A stretch of DNA of 40,355 nucleotides. Source: DASXYG01 sp036502625 (GTDB lineage Bacteria; Actinomycetota; Actinomycetes; Streptosporangiales; Streptosporangiaceae). Position 1 is the stretch's first letter; the number at the start of each line of letters is the position of its first letter. Shown here piece by piece: positions 32,820 to 40,030 of this stretch. A model generated the notes under the pieces. That model did no database searches. It was not told the origin of the DNA and saw only the letters and a list, made by a program, of their open reading frames with translations. The DNA lies in the NCBI GenBank assembly GCA_036502625.1, contig DASXYG010000115.1:1-40355 (forward strand), in the 5' to 3' direction. Both the position numbers and the translations under genes were made by a program.

Positions 32820-33968
32820 TTATTCGTTCTTCTTGGCCGCGTCGTGGTCCTTCTTCGCGGCGGTGTCGAGGTCCTTGTTGATCTTGGTCTGGTCGACGGA
32901 CGCCTTGGCGGTGAGGACGTAGTTGGCCAGCACGCGGTACGTCTTCGGGTGCGGGCTCGGCGCCAGGTGGAAGTTGGCGTTGCACGACATGGAGTCCGAC
33001 CCGGAGGACGACACGGACTTCGACGCGCTGCACTTCTTGGTGGGCAGGCCGGACGCCGTCATCGTGACGTTCAGCTCCGCGGTGACCTTGCCGCCGGACG
33101 AGGAGGTGGTGCTGGTGCTGAACGAGACCGACGCGGTGCAGGAGCCGCCGGTCTTGCAGTCGAGGTTGCCGGAGCCCGACTGGATGAAGTTCACCCCGGA
33201 GTCGAGGGCGTCGGACAGCTTCTCGCCCTTGAGGTCCTTGTAGAAGGAGTCGACGGCCTTCGGGTCGAGGTGGGTCAGCTCCATGCCCTTGCCGGTGGCC
33301 GCGCCCTCGCTGCCGTTGGACAGCAGCCCGGGGACGTCCACCTTGAGGATGCGCCACGGCGCCTTGTTCGTGATGTAGATGTTGCCGCCGACGACCGGGA
33401 CCTTCAGGGCGTCGGTGTCGCCCACCTTGTCCGGCGCGGGGGTGCCGACCGAGGACAGCGTGCCGCGCAGCCGCTGCGCGATGGTCGCCGGCTTCAGCAC
33501 GTCGGCCGGGTCGAACCCGACGCTGTCGGTCCCGGTGACCTTGACCCACTTGCCGGCGTACTGCGCGGCCTTGCTGGTGGCGCCCGCCTTGCCGTCCCAG
33601 TACGACTTACTCGCGTTGACAAGTGTGGTGCCGTCCGCGACGTACACCTTCACCGTCTTGCCGTCGAGGTCCACCGAACCGCTCACGGCGCCGCCGCGGC
33701 TGACAGTCAGCTTCACGTCGCCCGCCGTGGCACTGCCCGGCAGCGTGCCGTCGTACGACACGACCGGGTCGGCCGCGAGGTCGCTGATGGCCGCCATCGC
33801 CTGGGTCCGCGTCTTCATCGCGGCCGCCACCTGCGTGCCGTACGAACTCGCCGCGGGGTCGGGCTTGCCGCCCCCGGAGCACCCGGCGGCCAGCAGCGCG
33901 ACGCCTCCGGCGACGGCCATCACCATGGCGAACCGCACCCGCGGAACGCTGATACGTACCCGGCTCAC
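32820..33968 (-). CDS. Putative lipoprotein, 382 aa
   Basis: It starts at GTG 33968, behind ggagcggg, with a signal peptide that ends in a lipobox, VALLAAGC; C30 would carry the lipid. The mature part begins with Ser/Gly and KPDPAASS and is followed by two similar beta-rich halves, the first with VSYDGTLPGSATAGDVKLTV and GSVDLDGKTVKVYVADG. The layout resembles the LolA-like fold of the LppX/LprG group, but I see no decisive match. The second half contains four cysteines (DCKTGGSC, KKCSASKS, SMSCNANF) that could form two disulfides. The C-terminus is Lys/Asp-rich. It stands alone between the 522-aa gene and HxlR. Function unknown; surface-exposed. Confidence 0.85.
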   Translation of the reverse strand: MSRVRISVPRVRFAMVMAVAGGVALLAAGCSGGGKPDPAASSYGTQVAAAMKTRTQAMAAISDLAADPVVSYDGTLPGSATAGDVKLTVSRGGAVSGSVDLDGKTVKVYVADGTTLVNASKSYWDGKAGATSKAAQYAGKWVKVTGTDSVGFDPADVLKPATIAQRLRGTLSSVGTPAPDKVGDTDALKVPVVGGNIYITNKAPWRILKVDVPGLLSNGSEGAATGKGMELTHLDPKAVDSFYKDLKGEKLSDALDSGVNFIQSGSGNLDCKTGGSCTASVSFSTSTTSSSGGKVTAELNVTMTASGLPTKKCSASKSVSSSGSDSMSCNANFHLAPSPHPKTYRVLANYVLTAKASVDQTKINKDLDTAAKKDHDAAKKNE

Positions 33969-34038
33969 GAAGCCCGCTCCAACGCCTGCATTGGGCCAGG
34001 TTATCCGGACTGACCCCGAACCTCCGCCCCCGGGAATG

Positions 34039-34413
34039 TCACGAATCCCTTGCGGCGTCATACGTGGCGCGTGAGCTGTCGATCTTGTCGAGATTGGCCT
34101 CCGCCCAGAGGATCAGGGGCATGACGGCGGGGAGCAGGCCCGTGCCGAATTCGGTCAGGTCGTACTCCACGCGGGGCGGGACGACGGGGTAGACGGTGCG
34201 CGTCACGAGGCCGTCGCGCTCCAGGCTGCGCAGCGTGACCGTCAGCACGCGCTGGCTGATGCCGTCGACCTCGCGGCGCAGCTCCATGAAGCGCTTGGTG
34301 CCCTCGCTGAGCTGGGCGATGACGTGCAGGGACCACTTGTCGGCCACGCGGTCGAGGATCTCCCGGCCCCGGCAGGACATCTGGGTGCGTTCGACTGCGG
34401 TGCTGCGCTGCAC
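34039..34413 (-). CDS. HxlR-family regulator, possible redox sensor
   Basis: This 124-aa DUF24/HxlR winged-helix regulator has MSCRGREILDRVADKWSLHV at 12-31, GTKRFMELRREVDGISQRVL and the wing VVPPRVEYDLTEFG. The single N-terminal Cys (C14) sits where YodB and HypR keep their thiol sensor for quinones, aldehydes or hypochlorite. GTG 34413 follows ggag with six bases spacing; the larger open frame upstream is read-through of the divergent region. It is divergent from a YceI gene, and the 138-bp space between them has a 27-bp palindrome and repeated CAGGTAAC. It probably represses YceI and itself. Confidence 0.92.
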   Translation of the reverse strand: MQRSTAVERTQMSCRGREILDRVADKWSLHVIAQLSEGTKRFMELRREVDGISQRVLTVTLRSLERDGLVTRTVYPVVPPRVEYDLTEFGTGLLPAVMPLILWAEANLDKIDSSRATYDAARDS

Positions 34414-34490
34414 GGTTATCTCCAGGTAACTCGGTGAGGTGAAAGTGCGTTCTTGTGCCTGGTGAGCGGGGTGTTCGACGATGGACGGGC

Positions 34491-34517
34491 ACGTATGGGA
34501 ACCGGCTTCCCATACGT
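34491..34517. promoter_or_regulatory. 27-bp palindrome between hxlR-type gene and yceI-type gene
   Basis: ACGTATGGGAA (34491-34501) and TTCCCATACGT (34507-34517) form a perfect 11-bp inverted repeat around ccggc. The right part is partly duplicated: AACCGGCTTCC occurs at 34500-34510 and again at 34518-34528. CAGGTAAC occurs near both genes (about 34423 and 34531). This is the likely HxlR operator for the divergent pair. Confidence 0.75.
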
Positions 34518-34551
34518 AACCGGCTTCCATCAGGTAACCATAGGAGACACC

Positions 34552-35127
34552 GTGACGACCAGCGCTGTCGAGATCCCCGGCTACGTCGCCGGCACGTGGA
34601 CGATCGACGACCTGCACTCCGACATCGGGTTCACCGTGCGCCACATGGTCGTGGCGAAGGTGCGCGGCCGCTTCACCGGCGTCACCGGCTCGATCGTCAC
34701 CGCCGCCGACCCGCTGGAGTCGACCGTGACCGCGGCCATCGACCTGGCGACCGTCGACACCGGCAACGCCGACCGCGACGCGCACGTACGGAACGCCGAC
34801 TTCCTCGACGTGGAGAAGCACCCGGAGATGACGTACGCGTCCACCGGGCTGCGCCGCGACGGCGACCGCTTCGTCCTGGACGGCGACCTCACCCTGCACG
34901 GCGTGACCCGCCCGGTGCCGCTGCGCGTGGAGATCAACGGCTTCATCAAGGACGCGTTCCGCCCCGACTCGGAGACCGCGCTGCGCATGGGGCTGAGCGC
35001 CACCGGCGAGATCGCCCGCTCCGACTTCGGCATCACCTACAACGCGCCCATCCCCGGCACCGGCGAGATGGGCCTGGGCGAGAAGGTCCAGATCAACCTG
35101 GAGATCGAGGCCGCGCTGGACGAGTGA
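34552..35127 (+). CDS. YceI-family protein
   Basis: This 191-aa YceI lipocalin-like barrel begins AGTWTIDDLHSDIGFTVRHM, the usual family start, and continues VRGRFTGVTGSIVTA, DFLDVEKHPEMTYAST, DGDLTLHGVTRPVPL and DFGITYNAPI. YceI proteins bind isoprenoid-type lipids such as polyprenyl chains. No signal peptide is present, as is common in actinobacteria, so it is cytosolic. GTG 34552 follows taggagac. Its position opposite a redox-type HxlR regulator suggests induction by quinone or aldehyde stress. Confidence 0.95.
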   Translation: MTTSAVEIPGYVAGTWTIDDLHSDIGFTVRHMVVAKVRGRFTGVTGSIVTAADPLESTVTAAIDLATVDTGNADRDAHVRNADFLDVEKHPEMTYASTGLRRDGDRFVLDGDLTLHGVTRPVPLRVEINGFIKDAFRPDSETALRMGLSATGEIARSDFGITYNAPIPGTGEMGLGEKVQINLEIEAALDE

Positions 35128-35186
35128 GCGTACGGGCGGCGTACGGTCGGGCACGCCGATCGCCGTCCCACGCCGGAGGAGCCCGC

Positions 35187-36074
35187 ATGCCCGACACGCA
35201 CGAACCGGACCCGCGCGGCGCGACCGGCCCGGAGACGGCGCGCAAGACGTGGGCGACGCTCGAACCGCTCCACGCGATGATCTACTTCTCGCCCGAGGCC
35301 ACCGCCGCCTACGCGGAGCTCGGCCTCACGGGCGCGTCCGGCTACTTCGCCTCGCGGTCCGCCGCGCTCGGCGCCGTGCCCGCCGAGGTCGTCGTCGCGA
35401 CGTTCTTCAACTTCAACCCCGCACTGGTCCGTACGGCCGTGCCCGCGGCCTGGGACGTCACCGACCCGGCGACCGTGCTCGCGGCGCGTACGCGCGCCGC
35501 CGACGCCACCCTCCGCCGCGCCGCCGGCGGCCTGCTCGACACCCCCGATGTGGCCCGCGCGGCGCGGCTGGCGCGGACCGCCGCCGAGGCCGCCCGCGAC
35601 GACCTGGCCGGACGCCCCCTGTTCGCGGCGCACGCCCGCCTCCCGTGGCCGGACGAACCGCACCTGGTGCTGTGGCACGCCCAGACGCTGCTGCGCGAGT
35701 ACCGCGGCGACGCGCACATCGCCGCACTCGTCGCGGCCGGGCTCAGCGGCATCGAGGCGTTCGTGACGCACGAGGCCACCGGCGACCCGATGCCCAAGGC
35801 GCTGCGCGCGTCGCGCGGCTGGCCGGAGGACCGCTGGCGGGCGGCCGCCGACGGCCTGCGCGAACGCGGCTGGCTCGCCGACGGCCCGGATCCCGTGCTG
35901 TCCGACGACGGCACCCGGTGGCGGGCCGAGGTCGAGCGGGTCACCGACGAGCGCGCCGCCGCACCGTACGCCGCTCTGGGCGCCGATGCCTGCGCCGAGC
36001 TGCGCGCCCTCGCGCGCCCGCTCGCCCGCGCCGTACGGGACAACGTGATCGTCGCGGCGCTGGCCTCCCGCTGA
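35187..36074 (+). CDS. SCO6745-family protein
   Basis: This 295-aa protein belongs to the actinobacterial SCO6745 family, named after the Streptomyces coelicolor protein and widely described as having a winged-helix-like C-terminus. It contains ARKTWATLEPLHAMIYFSPE, ASRSAALGAVPAEVVVATFF, FNPALVRTAVPAAWD and LVLWHAQTLLREYRGDAHIA, then THEATGDPMPKALRASRGW. These are the family's usual anchors. The HGDxHxxL-like segment resembles a helix common to the DinB/TenA-like folds. ATG 35187 has ggagga about six bases upstream. It is 59 bp after YceI on the same strand and may share its transcript. Molecular function unknown. Confidence 0.88.
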   Translation: MPDTHEPDPRGATGPETARKTWATLEPLHAMIYFSPEATAAYAELGLTGASGYFASRSAALGAVPAEVVVATFFNFNPALVRTAVPAAWDVTDPATVLAARTRAADATLRRAAGGLLDTPDVARAARLARTAAEAARDDLAGRPLFAAHARLPWPDEPHLVLWHAQTLLREYRGDAHIAALVAAGLSGIEAFVTHEATGDPMPKALRASRGWPEDRWRAAADGLRERGWLADGPDPVLSDDGTRWRAEVERVTDERAAAPYAALGADACAELRALARPLARAVRDNVIVAALASR

Positions 36075-36108
36075 GGTTCCACCGGTGAGTTCCCGCCGCG
36101 CGGGCGGT

Positions 36109-36136
36109 CGGTACGGGTAACAGCGATCCCGTACCG
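36109..36136. promoter_or_regulatory. Inverted repeat before the DoxX gene
   Basis: CGGTACGGG (36109-36117) and CCCGTACCG (36128-36136) form a perfect 9-bp inverted repeat with a 10-base spacer, ending 18 bases before the DoxX start. It could terminate the SCO6745 transcript or serve as a TetR-type operator. Confidence 0.5.
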
Positions 36137-36154
36137 CACGGAAGGACGATCACC

Positions 36155-36583
36155 ATGACGACCACCCCGATCACCCCCGCCCTGACCCCCGCCACCCCCC
36201 GCCGGCGCGGCGTCACCGTCACACTGTGGACCGCGCAGATCCTGCTGGCCGCGGGCTTCGCGGCCATGGCGGCGTCCAAGCTGCTCGGCGACCCCAGCCA
36301 GGTTGCCGGGTTCCAGGCCATCGGCTTCGGCCAGTGGTTCCGCTACCTCACCGGCGCGTGCGAGCTCGGCGGCGCGATCGGCCTGCTGATCCCGAGGCTG
36401 TCGGGCCTGGCCGCGTACGGGCTGGTCGGCGTCATGATCGGCGCCACCCTCACGAACCTGTTCCTGATCCCCGGCATGGCGCCCGTCGCGATCATGACGG
36501 TCGTGCTCGGCGCCGTGTTCGCGACGATCGGATGGGCCCGCCGCCAGGAGGTCCGGGCGCTGCTCGGCACGTTCGCACGATGA
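36155..36583 (+). CDS. DoxX-family membrane protein
   Basis: This 142-aa protein has four predicted membrane helices, a Thr/Pro-rich N-terminus and typical DoxX-like segments: WTAQILLAAGFAAMAASKLLG, FRYLTGACELGGAIGLLIPR, LAAYGLVGVMIGATLTNLFL and a last helix before WARRQEVRALLG. Members are small inner-membrane proteins of uncertain function, some linked to thiol or redox protection. ATG 36155 follows aaggacg. It converges with the Fsr-like MFS gene across 13 bp. Confidence 0.92.
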   Translation: MTTTPITPALTPATPRRRGVTVTLWTAQILLAAGFAAMAASKLLGDPSQVAGFQAIGFGQWFRYLTGACELGGAIGLLIPRLSGLAAYGLVGVMIGATLTNLFLIPGMAPVAIMTVVLGAVFATIGWARRQEVRALLGTFAR

Positions 36584-36596
36584 GGCGCCCGGCGCT

Positions 36597-37763
36597 CTAC
36601 CGTCGCGCGGCCACCGGCTTGCGGACGAGGGTGTCGCGCAGCCGGGTCGACAGGAGCAGCGCCAGCAGCGGCGGCGCCAGCAGCACCACGAGCACGGCGC
36701 GGATGCCGTGCGAGTCTGCCAGCCAGCCGAGCACCGGTGCCAGCATGCCGCCGACCGACACGGCCAGGCCGATCGTGACGCCGCTCGCGGTGCCGAGCCG
36801 GTTCGGGAGGTACTCCTGGCCCAGCGTCGTGTGCACCGCGAACGGCACGTACAGGCCGAGCCCGGCGAGCACCGCGCCGGCGAACACGACCGGCACCGAG
36901 GGCGCGAACAGCAGCGCCAGGATCCCGGGCACGGCGAGCGCGTACCCGATCCGTACGGTCGGCAGCCGTCCGATGCGGTCGGCCAGGCCGCCGCCGATCA
37001 CCGTGCCGCAGGCGCCCACGGCCATGAACGTCGTCAGCGCCGCCGACCCGATCGCCTTGGAGGCGCCGAAGTTCCGGATCAGGTACAGCGCGATGAACGT
37101 CGACACCCCGAAGTACGCGACCGAGCGGCAGATCACCACGCCGGTCAGCCAGCCGAACCGCCGCCAGTCGTCGGTGCGCGTCTCCTCGGGGACGGCCGCC
37201 TTCGGCCGCGCGGCGTTCGCCGTACGGGCCCGCCGCGCCAGTACGGCCAGGGCGAGCGCCATGGCGGCGGCCGGGATGACCAGCAGCGGCGTGCCGCCGA
37301 GCCCGGTGGCCGCCAGGATGGGCGTGACGACCACCGGCGCGATCGCGATGCCGCCGTTGCCGCCCACCGCGAACAGGCTCATGCCCTGCGCCGACCACCC
37401 GGCGGCCTCGCGCGCGGACCGGGTGGCCTCCGGGTGGTACGCCGCCACGCCGATGCCGGACACCGCGACCGCCAGCCACGTCAGCGCGTAGCTGTGCGTC
37501 AGCCCGGCAAGCCCGATGCCGATGCCGGCGACCAGCAGCCCCACACCGACCAGCCAGCGCATCCGGTGCCGGTCGGTGAGCACCCCGAACGCGGGCTGGA
37601 CCAGGCTGGACAGGAACGTCGCGGCCAGCGTGATGCCGGTCGCCGCGGCGTAGCTGTACTGCCGCTCCAGCACGAGGAACGGCAGGATCGCCGGGACCGC
37701 GCCCTGGTAGAAGTCGTCGACGATGTGCGTCCCGGTGAGGAGCGCGAGCCGTCCCCGCTGCAT
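36597..37763 (-). CDS. MFS exporter, fosmidomycin-resistance (Fsr)-like
   Basis: This 388-aa, 12-TM MFS protein has GTHIVDDFYQGAVPAILPFL in TM1 and GIGVAAYHPEATRSAREAAG in the TM4-5 region; the HPE is the hallmark of the Fsr group. FGVLTDRHRMRWLVG is the 2-3 loop. The ATG at 37763 is preferred over the ATG at 37784 because ggaggaag lies just before it. The gene follows the GntR regulator on the same strand after 67 bp, so GntR probably controls it. Exported compound unknown. Confidence 0.91.
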   Translation of the reverse strand: MQRGRLALLTGTHIVDDFYQGAVPAILPFLVLERQYSYAAATGITLAATFLSSLVQPAFGVLTDRHRMRWLVGVGLLVAGIGIGLAGLTHSYALTWLAVAVSGIGVAAYHPEATRSAREAAGWSAQGMSLFAVGGNGGIAIAPVVVTPILAATGLGGTPLLVIPAAAMALALAVLARRARTANAARPKAAVPEETRTDDWRRFGWLTGVVICRSVAYFGVSTFIALYLIRNFGASKAIGSAALTTFMAVGACGTVIGGGLADRIGRLPTVRIGYALAVPGILALLFAPSVPVVFAGAVLAGLGLYVPFAVHTTLGQEYLPNRLGTASGVTIGLAVSVGGMLAPVLGWLADSHGIRAVLVVLLAPPLLALLLSTRLRDTLVRKPVAARR

Positions 37764-37830
37764 ATCGGGTCTTCCTCCGGTCATCGGATGTCTGGATGGT
37801 GCGGTCGTGCGGCCGTCCGTACGGGCCGGG

Positions 37831-38556
37831 TCAGGGGTCGAGGAGGCCGCGCAGGGCGGTCGCGGTGGCGTCCAGGTTGTGGTGGGTGGCGGCCACCGCG
37901 GCGGCGGGGTCGCCCGCGCGGATGGCCGCGGCCAGCTCGGCGTGCTCGTCGCTGACGTCGAACGCCGCCATCTCGGGGTCGGCGGCCAGCTTGGCGAGCG
38001 CGCCGCGCAGGGCGTCGGTGAACCAGCCGTACATCTCGGCGAGCAGCGGATTGTGCGCGGCGGCCACGACCGCGCCGTGGAACGCCAGGTCGGCCTCCAC
38101 GAACAGCGGGTCGACCCGCGGATCGCGGCCCTTGGCGCGCAGCTCCTGCCGCCGCGCCAGGGTGGCGTCGAGCAGGTCGAGGTCGGCGGCGGTGCGGCGG
38201 CGCGCGGCGAGCGCGCCCGCGTGCGACTCCAGCGCCTGCCGCACCTCGTACACCTCGAGCACCTCCGCGCGGCGCACCCGCGCGTCCCACGGACCGGCCG
38301 CCGTACGCGCCCGCAGGTACGTGCCCGAGCCCTGCCGCGTCTCCAGCAGCCCGGCGTGCACCAGCACCCGTACGGCCTCGCGTACGGTCGACCGCCCGAC
38401 GCCGAGCGACGCCGCCAGCTCCGGCTCGGCGGGCAGCCGGTCGCCCACGGCCCACGCGCCGCCGGCGATCCGCTCGCGGAGCTGCTCCGCCGCGGCCTCG
38501 CCGAGCGGCGCCCGGCGCAGCGACGACAGCCCCGCCGGGGTCCCGTCCTCAGTCAT
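37831..38556 (-). CDS. GntR-family regulator, FadR subfamily
   Basis: This 241-aa protein has an N-terminal wHTH (GDRLPAEPELAASLGVGRST, then VREAVRVLVHAGLLETRQGSG) and an all-helical FCD ligand domain from about residue 95, with EVYEVRQALESHAG and ADLAFHGAVVAAAHNPLL. FCD regulators usually sense organic acids, through a metal bound by Asp and His residues such as D and H in LAFHGAV. The start codon is at the centre of a 20-bp palindrome and has no Shine-Dalgarno sequence. A TAAAGT box ends six bases upstream, so the mRNA may be leaderless and self-repressed. The downstream Fsr-like exporter is the likely target. Confidence 0.93.
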   Translation of the reverse strand: MTEDGTPAGLSSLRRAPLGEAAAEQLRERIAGGAWAVGDRLPAEPELAASLGVGRSTVREAVRVLVHAGLLETRQGSGTYLRARTAAGPWDARVRRAEVLEVYEVRQALESHAGALAARRRTAADLDLLDATLARRQELRAKGRDPRVDPLFVEADLAFHGAVVAAAHNPLLAEMYGWFTDALRGALAKLAADPEMAAFDVSDEHAELAAAIRAGDPAAAVAATHHNLDATATALRGLLDP

Positions 38557-38564
38557 CTGAGGAC
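38545..38564. promoter_or_regulatory. Palindrome centred on the GntR start codon
   Basis: GTCCTCAG (38545-38552) and CTGAGGAC (38557-38564) form a perfect 8-bp inverted repeat around TCAT, which on the minus strand is ATGA and contains the ATG itself. A minus-strand TAAAGT (plus 38563-38568) overlaps the upstream arm. A GntR dimer here would block both the promoter and the start site. Confidence 0.72.
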
Positions 38565-38622
38565 TTTAACCCGGCGGCGTGCGGTGGCGCTCCGGGCGTT
38601 TTCGGTGAGCGGAAGCTCGCCG

Positions 38623-39405
38623 TCAGACGGTGGCGGACTCGCCGGGCTCCAGCAGCGTGACGCGGTCGAGGAGGCCGGCGCGGGCGAAGGCGGCGCGCAG
38701 GTCGTCGCGGCCCTGCGTGAAGTGCGCCCAGCCCTCGAAGTGCAGCGGTATGACGTGCGCCGGGGCGAGGACGCGCGCGGCCTCGGCGGCCTCGTCGCTG
38801 GTCAGGGTCAGGTACGCGGAGCCGGCCAGGGGCGTCTGCGCGGCGCCGGCGAACAGCAGCGCGGCGTCGAACGGGCCGAGCCGCGCGGCGATCGTACGGA
38901 CGTGGTCAAGCGAGGCGTTGTCGCCGCTGACGTACACGGTGGGCAGGCCGGCGCCGGACAGCACGAACCCGGTGACCTCGCCGACCAGCGGCTCGCTGCC
39001 GGGCGGGCCGTGCAGCGCGGGCACGCCGGTGACCTGGAGCGTGCCGCCGTCCGGGCGGGGGAGGTCGTACGCCTCCCAGGCGGGCAGCGCGCGCACGGCG
39101 CCGCCGAGGCGGTCGGCGGCCGAGGGGGTGGACAGGGTGAGGGGCGCCTCGGCGACGTACGCGGCGCCGAGTTTGTCGAGGTTGTCGGGGTGCTGGTGGT
39201 GGGACAGCAGCACCGCGTCGGCGGCACCCGCCTTCTCCGGCCCGTACGCCGGCCCCATCGTCTTGACCAGCTCACGCTTGCCGATCGGGTAGGCGCCGGG
39301 CGGGTCGAACGTCGGATCGGTAACCAGCCGCACCCCACCGACCTCCAGCACGGCGGTAGGCCCGCCCAGGTAGCGAACGGTGAACGGTGCGGCAGATCCG
39401 ATCAC
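38623..39405 (-). CDS. UlaG-like MBL-fold metallo-hydrolase
   Basis: This 260-aa metallo-beta-lactamase-fold hydrolase has the metal-binding segment LLSHHQHPDNLDKL (H70, H72 and D74). It carries the D-N in place of D-H seen in UlaG-like lactonase relatives. Further ligands are likely in VPALHGPPG, VYVSGDNASLDHVR and VIPLHFEGWAHF. GTG 39405 is chosen because ggagaggaac lies directly upstream. The longer frame upstream is Gly/Arg-rich and runs into a repeat region. It is upstream of the GntR gene on the same strand across 66 bp. Substrate unknown. Confidence 0.9.
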   Translation of the reverse strand: MIGSAAPFTVRYLGGPTAVLEVGGVRLVTDPTFDPPGAYPIGKRELVKTMGPAYGPEKAGAADAVLLSHHQHPDNLDKLGAAYVAEAPLTLSTPSAADRLGGAVRALPAWEAYDLPRPDGGTLQVTGVPALHGPPGSEPLVGEVTGFVLSGAGLPTVYVSGDNASLDHVRTIAARLGPFDAALLFAGAAQTPLAGSAYLTLTSDEAAEAARVLAPAHVIPLHFEGWAHFTQGRDDLRAAFARAGLLDRVTLLEPGESATV

Positions 39406-39508
39406 GGCACGTTCCTCTCCACGGATGCCATACAACCCAACAATCCACCCGCCCCGATGTTTTATTTCCCCCGCCAACACCACCAGCCCCATACCTGCCG
39501 ACCGCCCC

Positions 39509-39563
39509 GAACCCCCGCCGAACCCCCGCCGAGCCGCCCCCGAGCCGCCCCCGAGCCGCCCCC
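39509..39563. repeat. 11-bp tandem repeat, five copies
   Basis: Two units gaacccccgcc (39509-39530) are followed by three units gagccgccccc (39531-39563), all 11 bp and related to each other. Confidence 0.88.
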
Positions 39564-39787
39564 GTCCGAGGACCTCCTCCCCGCCCAACTCCCCGCGAGC
39601 TGCCCCCTCTGGCGCCACCTCCGCCCCGTACCTTCTCCGCCCCAAGACCCCCTCCCCGCGCTGCCTCCCCGCGCTGCCTCCCCGCGCCGCCTCCCCCGCG
39701 CCGCCTCCCCGGGGTCACCTCTCGGCCCGCCTCCCTGTGCGACTCTCCGCGAGCTGCCCTCCCCGGGGCCGCCTCCGGCCTCCGCCG

Positions 39788-40030
39788 CAGGTATCGGCGG
39801 GATCGCCCCGGGTCCCCGTCCCCGCGCCCGGGCCGCTTCCCGCCCCGTCTCCCGGGGTCACCTCCCGCCCCCCGCCCCAGGTATCGGCGGACCGCCTCGT
39901 CTCCGTCCCCGCGCCCGAGCTGGCTCCGTACCGCCTCCTCAGGGCGGGGCGGTAGGGATCCCCTCCCGCCCCCGCCTCAGGTATGGGCGGACCGCCCCGT
40001 CTCCATCCCCGGGCTTGAGCTGGCTCCGCG
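39788..40030. repeat. Imperfect direct repeats of about 90-100 bp
   Basis: The block caggtatcggcgg occurs at 39788-39800 and 39878-39890 and, as caggtatgggcgg, at 39978-39990. Each is followed by a C-rich stretch of the type ccg-ccccg-tctcc; the last two continue into gagctggctccg. Three units are visible, the first shortened at its end. Confidence 0.8.

Noticed and set aside
38604..38621. Hairpin GGTGAGC-ggaa-GCTCGCC behind the metallo-hydrolase as a terminator
   Set aside because: It needs a wobble pair and has no T run in the direction of transcription; too weak to list as a feature.
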